Shown here: one piece after another, positions 40,016 to 52,501 of the stretch | How positions within the stretch are numbered: the stretch's first letter is position 1 | Layout of the letters: each line of letters opens with the position of its first letter | Source of the DNA: Iris pallida | Lineage: Eukaryota > Streptophyta > Magnoliopsida > Asparagales > Iridaceae | Assembly (NCBI GenBank): GCA_029216955.1 | Contig: JANAVB010023996.1 | Coordinates: 13,300,212 to 13,364,211, forward strand | Direction: 5' to 3' | Length of the DNA: 64,000 nt | The notes under the pieces: model-generated | Told to the model about the DNA's origin: nothing | The model's input: the letters and a program-made list of their open reading frames with translations, nothing else | Databases searched by the model: none | Position numbers and translations under genes: made by a program

Positions 40016-41870
40016 ATCATATAGCCCGCATGTCTAGTAATGTCCTCTATGTCACAATGAACTATACAGGTGTCCAGTCAAGTCGAATCAAGTCAAGTTC
40101 AACTAACAGGTCAAGACATGTCAAGTGAATGTGACTCAGGACAAGGAAATACTACCAGGACCTATACATGGAGTAACAGTGATATACTGGATAAAGAAAA
40201 TAATGTACGTACACGTAAACGAGGAAAATATTACTGACATGAACATAAGAAGCAGATAATGAAATATGACAGGAAAGAAACTACAATATAGAAAAATGTA
40301 TGAAAATACTGTAAAAGTGGGCAAGGTATACTTGCCTGAGGGTTGCACGGAGAACCAATAAGATGCCGTCAACTGGTACGCCAAAAAGACAAAGTCATCA
40401 CAACTGTCTCTGAAAGCTGAAATAAACGTTACCAACATTCTCAGAATAGTCAAATTAGCTATGATTGCCTGTCCTTAAGTCCAATTCTGGACACAGGGGC
40501 AAAACGGTAATTTCGGGCAAAAACGATGTCCGTCGTTGGACCCGCTTTGTACCGAAAAGTGTGCCAGAGTCAATGGTCTCTAAAGTTGTCAAACTATATG
40601 TCTACAGATCCGGTTTTCCGATACAAACCCAACCGTATGTCCAAAGTTGGATTTCGACGGGCCGCGCACAAAATCGCTCGTTGAGTGAAACCGTGGGGCC
40701 CACAAAACGGTAATTTTATCAACTGTCTCAGAATCGGACCAAACTTGGCATACAGGACCAGAAAGACGATACGGTCCTGTTGGCGTAAGTTTCGTCTCGA
40801 TCTGACGAGCATGCATAAAGTAATTGGAGAATTTGCAAAGTGCACGATACGGTGAATTTCGACGGATACGCATCAAATTCGTCGCGCACACGCGACCAAT
40901 TTGAATTTCGTCAAAGCCCACACGACCACGAAGCCGTTACGCAGCTTTCGATGCCTTTGGTGCGCGACCATGTCGCCCGGAATGGCGGGACGCACGTCGT
41001 GTGGATGGTTTTTCAAGTTTTGAAAACAGATTTTTGGGAAACTTTGGGATTCGATTTCTAGACGCTCAGTCGATGATTTCCAAATTCGTAAAAAGGGTTG
41101 TGAAGCCCTACATGGTGTCTAGGACTGTCTTCAAATAGTTTTTCTAATATGGCATTAGATCGATCGGGATTGATCTTCAAACTTGGACATTTGGACTGTG
41201 TATACACTGTTTTCGAACAGGTTTTTCGTCGAACTTTCAACTTAATTTCTGGAAAATCCAGGGCACCTAAGGTTGAACTATTTGTCAGGCCTCCTAGCCC
41301 TGTATATTATGATTACGATGAACCAATCGGTTTGTCGATAGACTTCGAGATGAAGGAGAAATGAGACATCGAACCTGAGTCGGGAAAACTGATGTTTTGC
41401 CGTTGAAGTCCTGTTGACACTGATCTGCAGCGGCCATTGCCGCCTTGTCGCCGTGCCTGGCCGGCCGGAGGGCGCCTGCGGCGGCGCGTGCGTACGCGCG
41501 CGGGGAGGGGGCACGGCATTGTGCGCGAGTTCGAGGTTTCCAGTTAGGGTTTCGGTATTCTCCCTTCGGGTTTATACATTCGCGCGGCTTTTATCCACAG
41601 GGTCGGGGATTAGTCGGTTTGTGGGGGGTTCAACTGTCGGCTGACTACTGGGTTGGGCTCGGCCTGTGGGCTGGGCCAGCCCGCTGTTTCTTATTCTTAT
41701 TCTTTTTCTATTATAATTATTTAGCAATACATCTATAGTTATATATATTCACATAAATGCCTATGTACATAAATATACCGTAATGTTTATTTGTATATGA
41801 ATACACATATATCCATATACAATATATACTTATATATATATACACAATATATATATATATATATATATAT

Positions 41871-41908
<38 letters not shown>

Positions 41909-41938
41909 CATATACCTGCATATGTTTATATATATATA

Positions 41939-42319
41939 GAGGAAAATGTACCTAAGGTCGACCTTAGGTAAGTTACCTAAGGTCGACCTCATTTTCCTCA
42001 CTTTACAACATTTTTTTCTTGAATTTTTTTTATGGGATTCATCTACACCTTATTGATTGGCAACATGCCAAATTTCAAGAAAAAATAATATTGTTTAGCC
42101 CCCTATCTATCCCTTGCAAAATCGACGGTCTAAAACTTTGCTGCTACACCGTCGATTTTGCACCTTATTGATAGGGGGCTAAACAATATTATTTTTTCTT
42201 GAAATTTGGTATGTTGCCAATCAATAAGGTGTAGATGAATCCCATAAAAAAAATTCAAGAAAAAAATGTTGTAAAGTGAGGAAAATGAGGTCGACCTTAG
42301 GTATTAGGTACATTTTCCT

Positions 42320-42320
<1 letters not shown>
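41939..42320. mobile_element. Foldback MITE inside element D 3' LTR (382 bp)
   Basis: Near-perfect inverted repeat over its whole length. The ends are GAGGAAAATGTACCTAA and its complement. The arms are about 41939-42128 and 42145-42320 with a loop of roughly 18 nt. It is absent from the sister LTR at the matching place (about 46560-46620), so it arrived after D inserted. It lies between (AT)n tracts, which hides any target duplication. Terminal repeats this long suggest a Mutator-like or foldback MITE; the superfamily is not settled. Confidence 0.85.
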
Positions 42321-42417
<97 letters not shown>

Positions 42418-42576
42418 GTACACACATACGTACACACATACACAAATATACGTACACACATACACATATAATATATATATACGTACACACATACGCATAT
42501 AATATATATATACGTACACACATATACATATATATATATATAAAAAATATATATATATATATACGTACACACATAC

Positions 42577-42650
<74 letters not shown>
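42321..42650. repeat. (AT)n and TACGTACACACATA repeats in element D 3' LTR
   Basis: Long (AT)n runs at 42321-42415 and 42585-42650 flank several copies of TACGTACACACATA (42416-42580). All open frames here are artefacts. Confidence 0.9.
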
Positions 42651-42653
<3 letters not shown>

Positions 42654-43472
42654 CATATACCTGCATATGTATATATATATATTCCCATATTTACTCACAG
42701 ATATTTATCTATGCATCCACCTATATATATATATTATACATATATATACACACATATATCTTTTGTTAAAGAATAAAATGATAATAACTCATAATAATAA
42801 ATAATTTATATTTAATAACCATAATATTAATATTAATATTGTATAACTCTAATAAAATAATAATAATAATAACGAAATTCAATAAGCCAATAATGGTGTA
42901 CCTGCCTTTGCGTACAGTCCAATACTCCAGAATATACAATGAACTATTTTATACCAATATCCTTGAATATTAACTAATAAGGATATTTATAATATTTAAA
43001 TAAAAATACTTAGAAATATCTACTGGATCACTAAAATGGGATAGGACACAATCATAACAAAAATACATCAACACGAATGTCACTGGACGTACCACATCAC
43101 TACATGGGCTTGGGCTCGGTTCGAGTCCAGTTTGAATAGTTTGGTACAATCGGGTCTCCTAAACGTCAAATAGTATTAATAATGAATAATTAAACTATTT
43201 ATAATGGTTATGTCACAACTTGGCCTGGTTTTTCTAGTTAGGACATTACTATGGCTCGGTCTTCCCCTACCATGACTAAACACTAGTCAAAGCACGCCAC
43301 TGAGCTATCCGTGCCATTATTCCTAGTCACCTTGTACTCCAAATCTCAACTATGGCTAAAGTCATCCACCATAATAATTAACTATTTAATTATTTATAAA
43401 ATTCTAAAATTACTATTTAAATAAAATAAATATAATAAAAATATTTCAAAAATTTTGGGAAGGGAGGCTACA

Positions 43473-44034
43473 AATCTACCCACCTTAAAAATAATTTGTC
43501 CTCGAAATTCTAATTCATAATTATTTCTTAAAATTTTAAAGTCCTTAATCTTCTCAAATTTAATTTTTCACAAATATTTTATACCCTCGAATACTTGAGA
43601 ACTTCTACCCACCTTTGGTCACACTACTCCATTGAAACATAGGTCGCTAAAATCTTATAATCTTCTAACTAGTAACTAATAATTCTACCAAAAATATCTA
43701 GAACATATGGTATCTATAATCCCTCATATATAAACAACCAATATTCAATAGTCAAGCAATATATACTATATTTTAAGGATTCCTAATGAATTCTAGACAG
43801 CACGATCGTTCGTCGCTCCGAGATAGGAAGGGACGAGAATCAATAGTACGGAAAGCAAGGGAGTATAATTCGACGGAAAATATGGAGTTTCGAGAACGTA
43901 GAAAATTTCTAAGAGAATTTTTAAGGCAGAGTGGATTGAGATTTCTAAGGTCTAGTTATGATCGCAGGCTCGTACCGGTACAGTTATGTAACCGATACGA
44001 TATGCTCTGACCTGCATGGGCCACCACAAAAACT
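43473..44034 (-). other. Element D internal region (562 bp)
   Basis: Holds the polypurine side (CTACCCACCTTAAAAATAAT at 43476), a block with CACCTTTGGTCACACTA (about 43611-43627) and CATATGGTATCTATAATCC shared with B, and the leader motif at 44009-44026. The arginine-rich frame 43786-44010 has no recognisable domain and is probably not a gene. Confidence 0.8.
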
Positions 44035-46615
44035 TGTCACGACTCGTACCCGCTTTTCAGATGCGAGCTCATGAGCAAGCCAGCTATGTATCGAGCGGAC
44101 TCCAGCCCGACTCGAGTACGTATAAGCTGTCAAGGTCATGGTATACTACCAAATCATGGCAAACAAATCTATATCTCAATCCACAATAAATATACGAAAC
44201 ACGAATGAACAATTATGGGTCATAGTCTGCAGCCCATTAGCATATTGTCCGATTAGACTCTAAGAATGATATGAGTCCATAAAGTAAACAGAATATATCA
44301 TGGTACTGAATGTAAAGCACGAGAGGATGATAAAGAAATAACACCAGCAATACCTGTATCGTACATCGCAATCCTCTACCATCTCGCCCTGCTAACTAAC
44401 TCCATGTAGTCGCTAAACCTGAAGAGATCATCAGGTCCTCAGAGGACTAGCAAGATACAGGAAGAACATGCCACTATGATGGTAAATAACATGCATAAAG
44501 AAAATAACAGAAATAGTACAATGTACTTCTACACGAAATACATGAGAGCGTAACATTAAAGACAAATTTCAACACTTGGGCTAACAGACAGGGGTACCAT
44601 GACAATCGTAGCTCATCCGAAACTAACGACCAACAGAGTAATCACAATCGCATCTCCTCCGAGAATAACGACCAACAGAATATCACAACCGTAACACAAA
44701 ACTAACGGCCAACAGAATAATCAATACAACCGAAGCTCATCCGAACTACCGGCCAACATATAGCCCACATGTCTAGTAATGTCCTCTATGTCACAATGAA
44801 CTATACAGGTGTCCAGTCAAGTCGAATCAAGTCAAGTACAACTAACAGGTCAAGACATGTCAAGTGAATGTGACTCAGGACAAGGAAATACTACCAGGAC
44901 CTATACATGGAGTAACAGTGATATACTGGATAAAGAAAATAATGTACGTGCACGTAAACGAGAAAAATATCACTGACATGAACATAAGAAGCAGATAATG
45001 AAATGTGACAGGAAAGAAACTACAATATAGAAAAATTCATGAAAATACTGTAGAGTGGGCAAGGTATACTTGCCTGAGGGTTGCACGGAGAATTAATAAG
45101 ATACCGTCAACTGGTACGCCAAAAAGTCAAAGTCATCACAACTGTCTCCGAAAGCTGAAATAAACATTACCAACATTTTCAAAATAGTCAAATTATCTAG
45201 GATTGCCTGTCCTTAAGTCCAATTCTGGAGACAGGGGCAAAACGGTAATTTCGGGCAAAAATGATGTCCACCGTTGGACCCGTTTTGCACCGAAAAGCGT
45301 GCCAGAGTCAATGGTCTCTAAAGTTGTCAAACTACATATTTACAGATCCGGTTTTCTAATATGAACCCAACCGTATGTCCAAAGTTGGATTTCGGCGGGC
45401 CGTACACAAAATCGTACGTTGAGTGGAACCGTGGGGCTCGTAAAACGGTAATTTTATCAACTGTCTCAGAATCGGACCAAACTTGGCATATAGGACCAGA
45501 AAGACGATACGGTCCTGTTGGCGCAAGTTTCATCTCGATCTGACAAGCGTGCACAAAGTAATTAGAGAATTTGTAAAGTGCACGATACGGTGAATTTCGA
45601 CGGATACGCATCAAATTCGTCGCGCACACGCGACCAATTTGAATTTCGTCAAAGCCCACACGACCACAAAGCCGTTACACAGCTTTCGATGCCTTCGGTG
45701 CACGACCACGTCGTCCGAAATGGCGGGACGCACGTCGTGTGGATGGTTTTTCAAGTTTTGAAAAAAAGATTTTTGGGAAACTTTGGGATTCGATTTCTCG
45801 ACGCTCAGTTGATGATTTCTAAATTCGCAAAAAGGGTTGTGAAGCCCTACATGGTGTCTAGGACTGTCTTCAAATAGTTTTTCTAATATGGCATTAGATC
45901 GATCGGGATTGATCTTCAAACTTGGACATTTGGACTGTGTATACACTGTTTTCGAACAGGTTTTTCGTCGAACTTTTGACTTAATTTTTGGAAAATCCAA
46001 GGCACCTAAGGTTGAACTATTTGTCAGGCCTCATAGCCCTGTATATTGTGATTACGAAGAACCAATCGGTTCGTCGATAGACTTCGAGATGAAGGAGAAA
46101 TGAGAGGTCGAACCTGAGTCGGGAAAACTGATGTTTTGCCATTTATGTCCAGTTGACACTGATCTGCAGCGGCCATTGCCGCCTTGTCGTCGTGCCTGGC
46201 CGGCCGGAGGGCGCCTGCGGTGGCGCGTGCGCACGCGCGCGGGGAGGGGGCCGCGATGTTGTGCACGAGTTCGAGGTTTCCAGTTAGGGTTTCGGTATTC
46301 TCCCTTCGGTTTTTATACATTCGCGCGGCTTTTATCCACAGGGTCGGGGATTAGTCGGTTTGTGGGGGGCTTCAACTGTCGGCTGACTACTGGGTTGGGC
46401 TCGGCCTGTGGGTTGGGCTAGCCCGCTGTTTCTTATTCTTATTCTTTTTCTATTATAATTATTTAGCAATACATCTATAGTTATATGTATTCACATAAAT
46501 GCCTATGTATATAATATACCGTAATGTTTATTTGTATATGAAACACATATATCCATGTACAATATATACTTATATTATACATAATAATTATATAATATAT
46601 ATATTAAAATATAAT

Positions 46616-46658
<43 letters not shown>

Positions 46659-46777
46659 TATATATATATATTGATATACTATACAAATATTTACACCAAA
46701 TATATATCCCATATTTTACTATCTGTATATATATATATAGATATACGTACACACATACACATATAATATATATATAT

Positions 46778-46833
<56 letters not shown>

Positions 46834-46947
46834 CCATTTTTACTCACAGATATTTATCTATGCATCCACCTACATATATATATATATTAGATATATATAT
46901 ATATTAAATATATATTTTTTTTTTTTTTTTTTTTTTACATATATCTA

Positions 46948-46983
<36 letters not shown>

Positions 46984-47374
46984 ATAACATTATATATATA
47001 TATATATATATAGATATAGATCTATTATATATATATATTATACATATTATACACATATATCTTTTGTTAAAGAATAAAATGATAACAACTCATAATAATA
47101 AATAATTTATATTTAATACCATAATATTAATATTAATATTATATTGATATTGTATAACTCAATAAAATTATATATATATATATTATTATAATATATAATA
47201 TATATATATATATTATATATATATTATATATACCTGCACATGTATATATATATTCCCATTTTTACTCACAGATTTTATCTATGCATCCACCTATATATAT
47301 TATAATATACATATATATATATATATATATAATATATATATATATATCTATAGATATATATATATATATATATT

Positions 47375-47419
<45 letters not shown>

Positions 47420-48127
47420 TCTTTTGTTAAAGAATAAAATGATAATAACTCATAATAATAAATAATTTATATTTAATAACCATAATATTAATAATATTGT
47501 ATAACTCTAATAAAATAATAATAATAACGAAATTCAATAAGCCAATAATGGTGTACCTGCCTTTACGTACAGTCCAATACTCCAGAATATACAAGAAACT
47601 ATTTTATACCAATATCCTTGAATATTAACTAATAAGGATATTTATAATATTTAAATAAAAGTACTTAGAAATATCCACTGGATCACTAAAATGGGATATG
47701 ATACAATCATAACAAAAATACATCAACACGAATGTCACTGGACGTACCATATCACTACATGGGCTTGGGCTCGGTTCAAGTCCAGTTTGAATAGTTTGGT
47801 ACAACCGGGTCTCCTAAACGTCAAATAGTATTAATAATGAATAATTAAACTATTTATAATGGTCATGTCACAACTTGGCCTGGTTTTCCTAGTTAGGACG
47901 TCACTATGGCTCGGTCTTCCCCTACCATGACTAAACACTAGTCAAAGCACGCCACTGAGCTTTCCGTGCCATGATTCCTAGTCACCTTGTACTCCAAATC
48001 TCAACTATGGCTAAAGTCATCCACCATAATAATTAACTATTCAATTATTTATAAAATTTTAAAATCACTATTTAAATAAAATAAATATAATAAAAATATT
48101 TCAAAAATTCTGGGAAGGAAGGCTGCA
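44035..48127 (-). repeat. Element D 5' LTR (4093 bp)
   Basis: Direct repeat of 39296-43472 without the MITE. Its outer third holds (AT)n tracts (about 46620-47410), a poly-T run at 46914-46936, and a segment present twice (from 46831 and from 47253). Ends GGCTGCA at 48127, where the partner has GGCTACA. Confidence 0.9.
46831..47515. repeat. Tandem segmental duplication in element D 5' LTR
   Basis: The segment from TTCCCATTTTTACTCACAG to GTATAACTC...AATAAAAT occurs at about 46831-47169 and again at about 47253-47515. It occurs once in the sister LTR (about 42681-42868). The offset is about 360-420 bp, varying with (AT)n length. Confidence 0.75.
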
Positions 48128-48920
48128 AGAATCGGCCCAATGACGCTGGCGATCTTGTGCAACTCGAAGATGGTCCCTGACTTGCCTGACCACCTCAATA
48201 GTCCGTGTGATCCTCTCTGGACCAAGCATCTGCCTCTCGCCTATATCATCCCATGCTAACGGAGATCTGCACTTCCTGTCGTACAAGGCTTCAAAGGGTG
48301 CCATCTGGATATTGACCTGAAAACTGTTGTTATAGGAGAACTCCATGAGATACAGGTGATCTTTCCATGAACCACCGAAGTCGAGTGTGCATGACCGCAA
48401 CATATCTTCAAGTGTCTGGATCGTGCGTTCTGACTGACCATCTGTCTGCGGGTGATAAGCTGAACTGAACTTGAGATGAGTCCCCAAACTTCTCTGAAGA
48501 CTCTACCAAAAGTGCGATATGAATCTTGAATCTCTGTCGGATATAATACTGATTAGTACTCCATGCAACCTGACCATCTGCCTGAGGTACATCTCTATAA
48601 GCTGATCCGTCGACTGACCAACCCTGAAAGGAAAAAAATGAGCTAGCTTGGTGAGTATGTTGACTATAACCCAGATAGCATCTCTCCCAGCTGGAGATCC
48701 AGGTAATCCAGTTACAAAATCCATGGTAATGTGCTCTCATTTTCATTCTGGGATCGGTAAGGGTTAAGAAGTCCAGCCGGTCTCTGATGTTCAGCTTTAA
48801 CTTGTTGGCAAACTAAACATCGAGAGACAAACCGGGCGATCTCCATCTTTATGCCATTCCATCAAAAATACTGCCGGATATTACGATACATCTTCGTACC
48901 GCCCGGATGAATCGAATATT
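48128..48920 (-). pseudogene. Element C integrase, zinc-binding and catalytic core
   Basis: Minus-strand motifs in order are: zinc-finger part RCLVCQQVKAEHQRPAG (near 48790-48850); first catalytic Asp in MDFVTGLPGSPAG (48724); second Asp in ISDRDSRFISHFW; Glu in AYHPQTDGQSERTIQTLED (near 48430). The DDE triad is thus readable. A TGA replaces a Trp codon near 48870, and there is a stop after FISHFW at about 48503. The enzyme joins element DNA to the chromosome. Element D enters shortly after RQRHWAD; the C-terminal part lies at 38885-39295. Confidence 0.85.
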
Positions 48921-49109
48921 GAGAACTGAGAGCTCTGCCATGATCTCCTGTCTGATATCACCACTAGCTATACAAAGACGCCTCCCATGTTGAAGTGTAC
49001 CATCCTCATGGATACATAACTCTGGTCTTCGTCCTGCTACACATTCTACCTAAGCCGCTGAAGCTTAGAATCTGTTGACTGAGGTAACTTGATCCTCTCA
49101 ACTATACTG

Positions 49110-49819
49110 GACTGAACTTACATACTGGCCATCAATACCACATTGGTAGGAAGGACAACTTCTATATCCATCTTCTGAAGATCTGCTAACAACTCTGGTT
49201 GTGCTCTTAGAAAATAAACTCCGGCTCTTCTGCTCAATGCATCTGCAACAACGTTGGCCTTCCCAGGATGATACTGCAGGTTGATGTCATAATCCACAAG
49301 TAGCTCTAGCCATCTTCTCTGACACATGTCAAGATCCTTCTGAGCAAACACATACTTCAGGCTCTTGTGGTCGGTGAAAATCTCCACCCGATCTCCATAC
49401 AAATAATGTCTTCAAAGCTTCAATGCAAAAACTACTGCTGCCAGCTCCAAGTAGTGGGTCGGGTAATTCCTCTCATGATCACGAAGTTAACGTGATGCAT
49501 AAGCTATTACCTTCCCATGCTGCATCAAAATACATCCTAAACCTCTGCCTGAAGCATCATAATACACTAAGAATCTCCCGGTCCCATCTGAAAGCGTGAG
49601 AATGGGTGCCATCATCAAGCCTCGCTTCAACTTCTCAAAAGAATCATGACATTCTTCTATCCAAGCAAACTGCACATCCTTGCGGGTCAACTGGGTCATA
49701 GGTGCTGAAATCCGTACAAAGTCTTAAATAGATCGCCGGTAGTAACCGGGCAAGCCAAGAAAATTGTGAACTTCTACAACTGTGCTGGATACCGGCCACG
49801 TCTCACTAGCCACGATCTT
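49110..49819 (-). pseudogene. Element C RNase H (and RT connection)
   Basis: Motifs: LVYYDASGRGLGCILMQ, with the first catalytic Asp; [20 protein letters not shown], with a second Asp; [19 protein letters not shown] at the end of the domain. In-frame stops lie at about 49735, 49487 and 49403. The frame is the same as for RT and integrase. RNase H removes template RNA during reverse transcription. Confidence 0.85.
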
Positions 49820-50470
49820 CTAGGGATCCACTTCCACTCCACCTTCGGTGATGATATGACCCAAGTATAAAATGCGGTCGAGCCAGAACTCGCATTTACT
49901 GAACTTTGCATACAACTGGTATTCTCGGAGAATTTGGAGGACAACTCTGAGATGCTGCTCATACTCCTCTTCACTCTTGTTGTAGACCAGGATGTCGTCT
50001 ATGAACACAATCACAAACTGATCCAAATAAGGCATAAAGATATGATTCATGAGGTCCATGAATACAGCCGACGCATTGGTTGCTCCAAAGGGCATAACAA
50101 GGAACTCCCAATGTCCATACCTGGATCTAAATGTCATCTTCAGGATGTCCTGCTCTCGAACTCTGATCTGGTGGTATCCTGACCGCAAGTCAATCTTCGA
50201 AAATACTGACGCCCCTTTGAGTTGATCAAACAAGTCATCTATCCTCGGGAGAGGGTATCTGTTCTTGATTGTCACTAAGTTCAAGGTACGATAGTCAACA
50301 CATAATCTGGATGTACCATCCTTCTTTTTAACAAGAAGCATTGGGGCTCCCCAAGGCAATCCACTAGCACGGATGAATCCCTTGGTCCTGAGTTCTTTAA
50401 TCATCTTGTACAAGATCTCCAATTCGGACGGTGCCATCCGGTAGACTCCTTTTGATACTGGTGCTGTTCC
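49820..50470 (-). pseudogene. Element C reverse transcriptase
   Basis: An intact 205-codon stretch covers most of [57 protein letters not shown], and the catalytic box [16 protein letters not shown] (FIDD, the gypsy form of YxDD). It ends at a TGA after GGVEVDP where the family continues into the thumb. Sequence is clearly Tekay/Del-like when compared with E at 63400-63990. [20 protein letters not shown] is nearly the same in both. Confidence 0.9.
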
Positions 50471-50492
50471 GGGGATAAAGTCTATGGTGAAC

Positions 50493-51029
50493 TCAATCTA
50501 TCTCTCTGGTGGCATACTTGGAAGCTCCTCGGGGAAAACATCGGGAAACTCTTCTACAACTCTGGAAAATCGAACTGCCGCTGCAACTGCCATCTAAAAT
50601 ACTAGAGGAGAATTCTATTCCGCCTCGAAAAAATAAAAACTCTGGCTCACCAAAAATACTAAAAATAATCTTGTCGATATGGCAATCTATTCTAGCAAAC
50701 TGGTCCCTCAACCAATCTATCCCTAAGACCACGTCATAATCGGCCATCGGGAATTCTATCAACCTAGCAGGAAACTCTCTACCGCTAACTACGATCCTAC
50801 ACGAGGAAAATACTCTATCTACTCCCATAAGTCCATTACCAGTAAGTATATTGAGCCTTACTGATAATAACTTGGGCTCCAGTCCTATCCGTGTCGCAAA
50901 TCGTGCAGACATAAATGAATACGATGCACCAGAATCAAATAACGCTGATGTTGAAAAGGAGTTGACAAAAATAGTACCTGCCACCACCTCACCTGATGCT
51001 AGCTCCTCCTCTCCGGTCAAAGCCATCAC
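50493..51029 (-). pseudogene. Element C aspartic protease
   Basis: The active-site box is SALFDSGASYSFMSARFA, followed by PMADYDVVLGIDWLRDQFA, the retropepsin second half. After about EPEFLFF (near 50640) the correct frame changes, so at least one frameshift separates it from RT. It reads in a different frame from gag and RT. It would mature the Gag-Pol precursor. Confidence 0.85.
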
Positions 51030-52335
51030 TTGACCTTTCCCTCTGGGTGCTGGTCCCCTCTGCTGGAAACCTCTCTAGCGGTTCTGGGTCTTAGCTTGGA
51101 CTTGTGCAAACTGCTGGGGGTTCTGCTGCTAAAATGTTTGGGCCTGAGGCGGCAAGGGCCTCGAAAACAGGTACTGTTGCTGCTGCTGGACCGGTACTGG
51201 GGCTGGCCCCCTAACCGAGAGACTAAAAAAGGTTGAAGAAGACGAACTCCCCCTACTCGAGCAGTTCCCAACCCTGTGGTTCGGTGCCCCACAAACCAAG
51301 CACAAACCCTATGCTCTACGACATTCTGACACCACGTTGGATGAGTGTAACCCATTGCGGAAGACTGCTTCTGCTGCTATTGCTGGGGATATGCCGGGGT
51401 CGAATGCTGAATCGACGTACCGAAAGTCGCCCACCTCGGAGCTCCAATGGTCAAAGCCCTAGCTATCGGGGCTGGTGCTGAAGACTGGTTCATCTGGCCG
51501 TGAGACCGCTTCCAACTTTCGGTCCGGTCCATAATCCTCTGGGAGGTATACTCATGCCTCCTAGCTGCTCTTAATACTACATCGAAGGTCTGATGCCCAA
51601 ACTACTCTACCGCCAGTAAAATCTCCAGGTGGAGTCCCTGCTGGGACTGCTGAGCTCTGTTGAACTCGGTCGCTACCAAGGTGGGAGCAAACCGACTAAG
51701 CCTGGAAAACTCGGTCGCATATCCATCGATCGTCCTTCCCATCTGCTTTAAATTAGTGAACCTCGTCTGTAGATCATATCGAGCTACAGTGTCAAAGTAC
51801 TTGGTCTGGAATCTCTCACAGAATACTGTCCAGGCAATAGGTGCCACTAATCCAACGGCCTGCGCCGTCCACCAGCTGTGGGCTAGATCCAATAACTGCA
51901 GGCACACCACGGCCACCTTCTCGTCTTCTGGGGTCATGGCTGCTTCTAGAATAACCTTAGTGTCCTGCAGCCAAGTGTCTGCGGCAATAGCATCTTTACT
52001 ACCATCGAAGAAGGGAGGGTTCAAGCACTTGAAGCTGTTAGCCGCACTGTTACCTCGGCTCATAGCATCTTGTACTGTCTGGTATAATGCATCACCTCGA
52101 CGATCCTATGATGCAAGCAACTCCCTGATGAGTCCAACCAAGACTTCATCATCCTGCCTTGCAAGCTGGGCTGGCTGTACTGGGGGTTCTGGATCTCCGG
52201 AAAGCATGACTCGAGAAGCTGCTCCTGAGTGCTGAGCTTGATCTTCTCGTTGTGGGGGTACTCATTGAGCTCCTTTCGGCTGATTGGCAGGATCAGGAGT
52301 AATGCCGCTGAAGAAGATGACACAGGGAATAATAA
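51030..52335 (-). pseudogene. Element C gag with zinc knuckle
   Basis: The retrotransposon gag domain spans about 51610-52063: NPPFFDGSKDAIAADTWLQD, HSWWTAQAVGLVAPIAWTVF, ERFQTKYFDTVARYDLQTRF and MGRTIDGYATEFSRLSRFA. Downstream a CCHC knuckle CLVCGAPNHRVGNC is readable near 51260. Upstream, the N-terminal part is weak, with a TAG at about 52110 and a TGA near 52262, so the true start is unsure. E carries the same arrangement with two knuckles. Gag packages RNA. Confidence 0.8.
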
Positions 52336-52501
52336 GAAAAGACCAGGACAGATCAAAGATTTAAGCATGTGATCAGGTCAAGATTTCAGGAATTTAGAGG
52401 ATACGAGCAAAGATCAAGGGCGAGTGCTGATTGAGACATCTATTCGGTAAACCCTCACATGTCTTGATTCACAAGACCTGTATGGGCCACCACTTAAACC
52501 G

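Larger units (their letters stand above)
39296..43472 (-). repeat. Element D 3' LTR (4177 bp)
   Basis: Contains a tandem repeat with ACGACCAACAGAAT cores (about 39850-40015), a block starting TGCCTGTCC at 40467 shared with B, and a GC-rich patch (41440-41510). (AT)n tracts and the MITE at 41939-42320 follow. Ends GGCTACA at 43472. Confidence 0.9.
39296..48127 (-). mobile_element. Element D: LTR retrotransposon with 4.1 kb LTRs and a 562-bp interior
   Basis: Direct repeats 39296-43472 and 44035-48127 enclose only 562 bp. TSD AGAAT is perfect and the host integrase frame resumes across it. The leader motif (44009-44026) and the polypurine tract (43473-43505) are both present, so the cis signals for reverse transcription survived while all coding sequence is gone. 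The LTRs are homologous to those of B, and the interior matches the 3' end of the B interior. D is thus a shorter deletion form of the B family. About 6 of the first 120 LTR bases differ between copies, all transitions. Confidence 0.92.

Noticed and set aside
43786..44010. Arginine-rich 74-codon frame in the D interior
   Set aside because: No family resemblance, antisense to the element; a chance frame in a 562-bp remnant.
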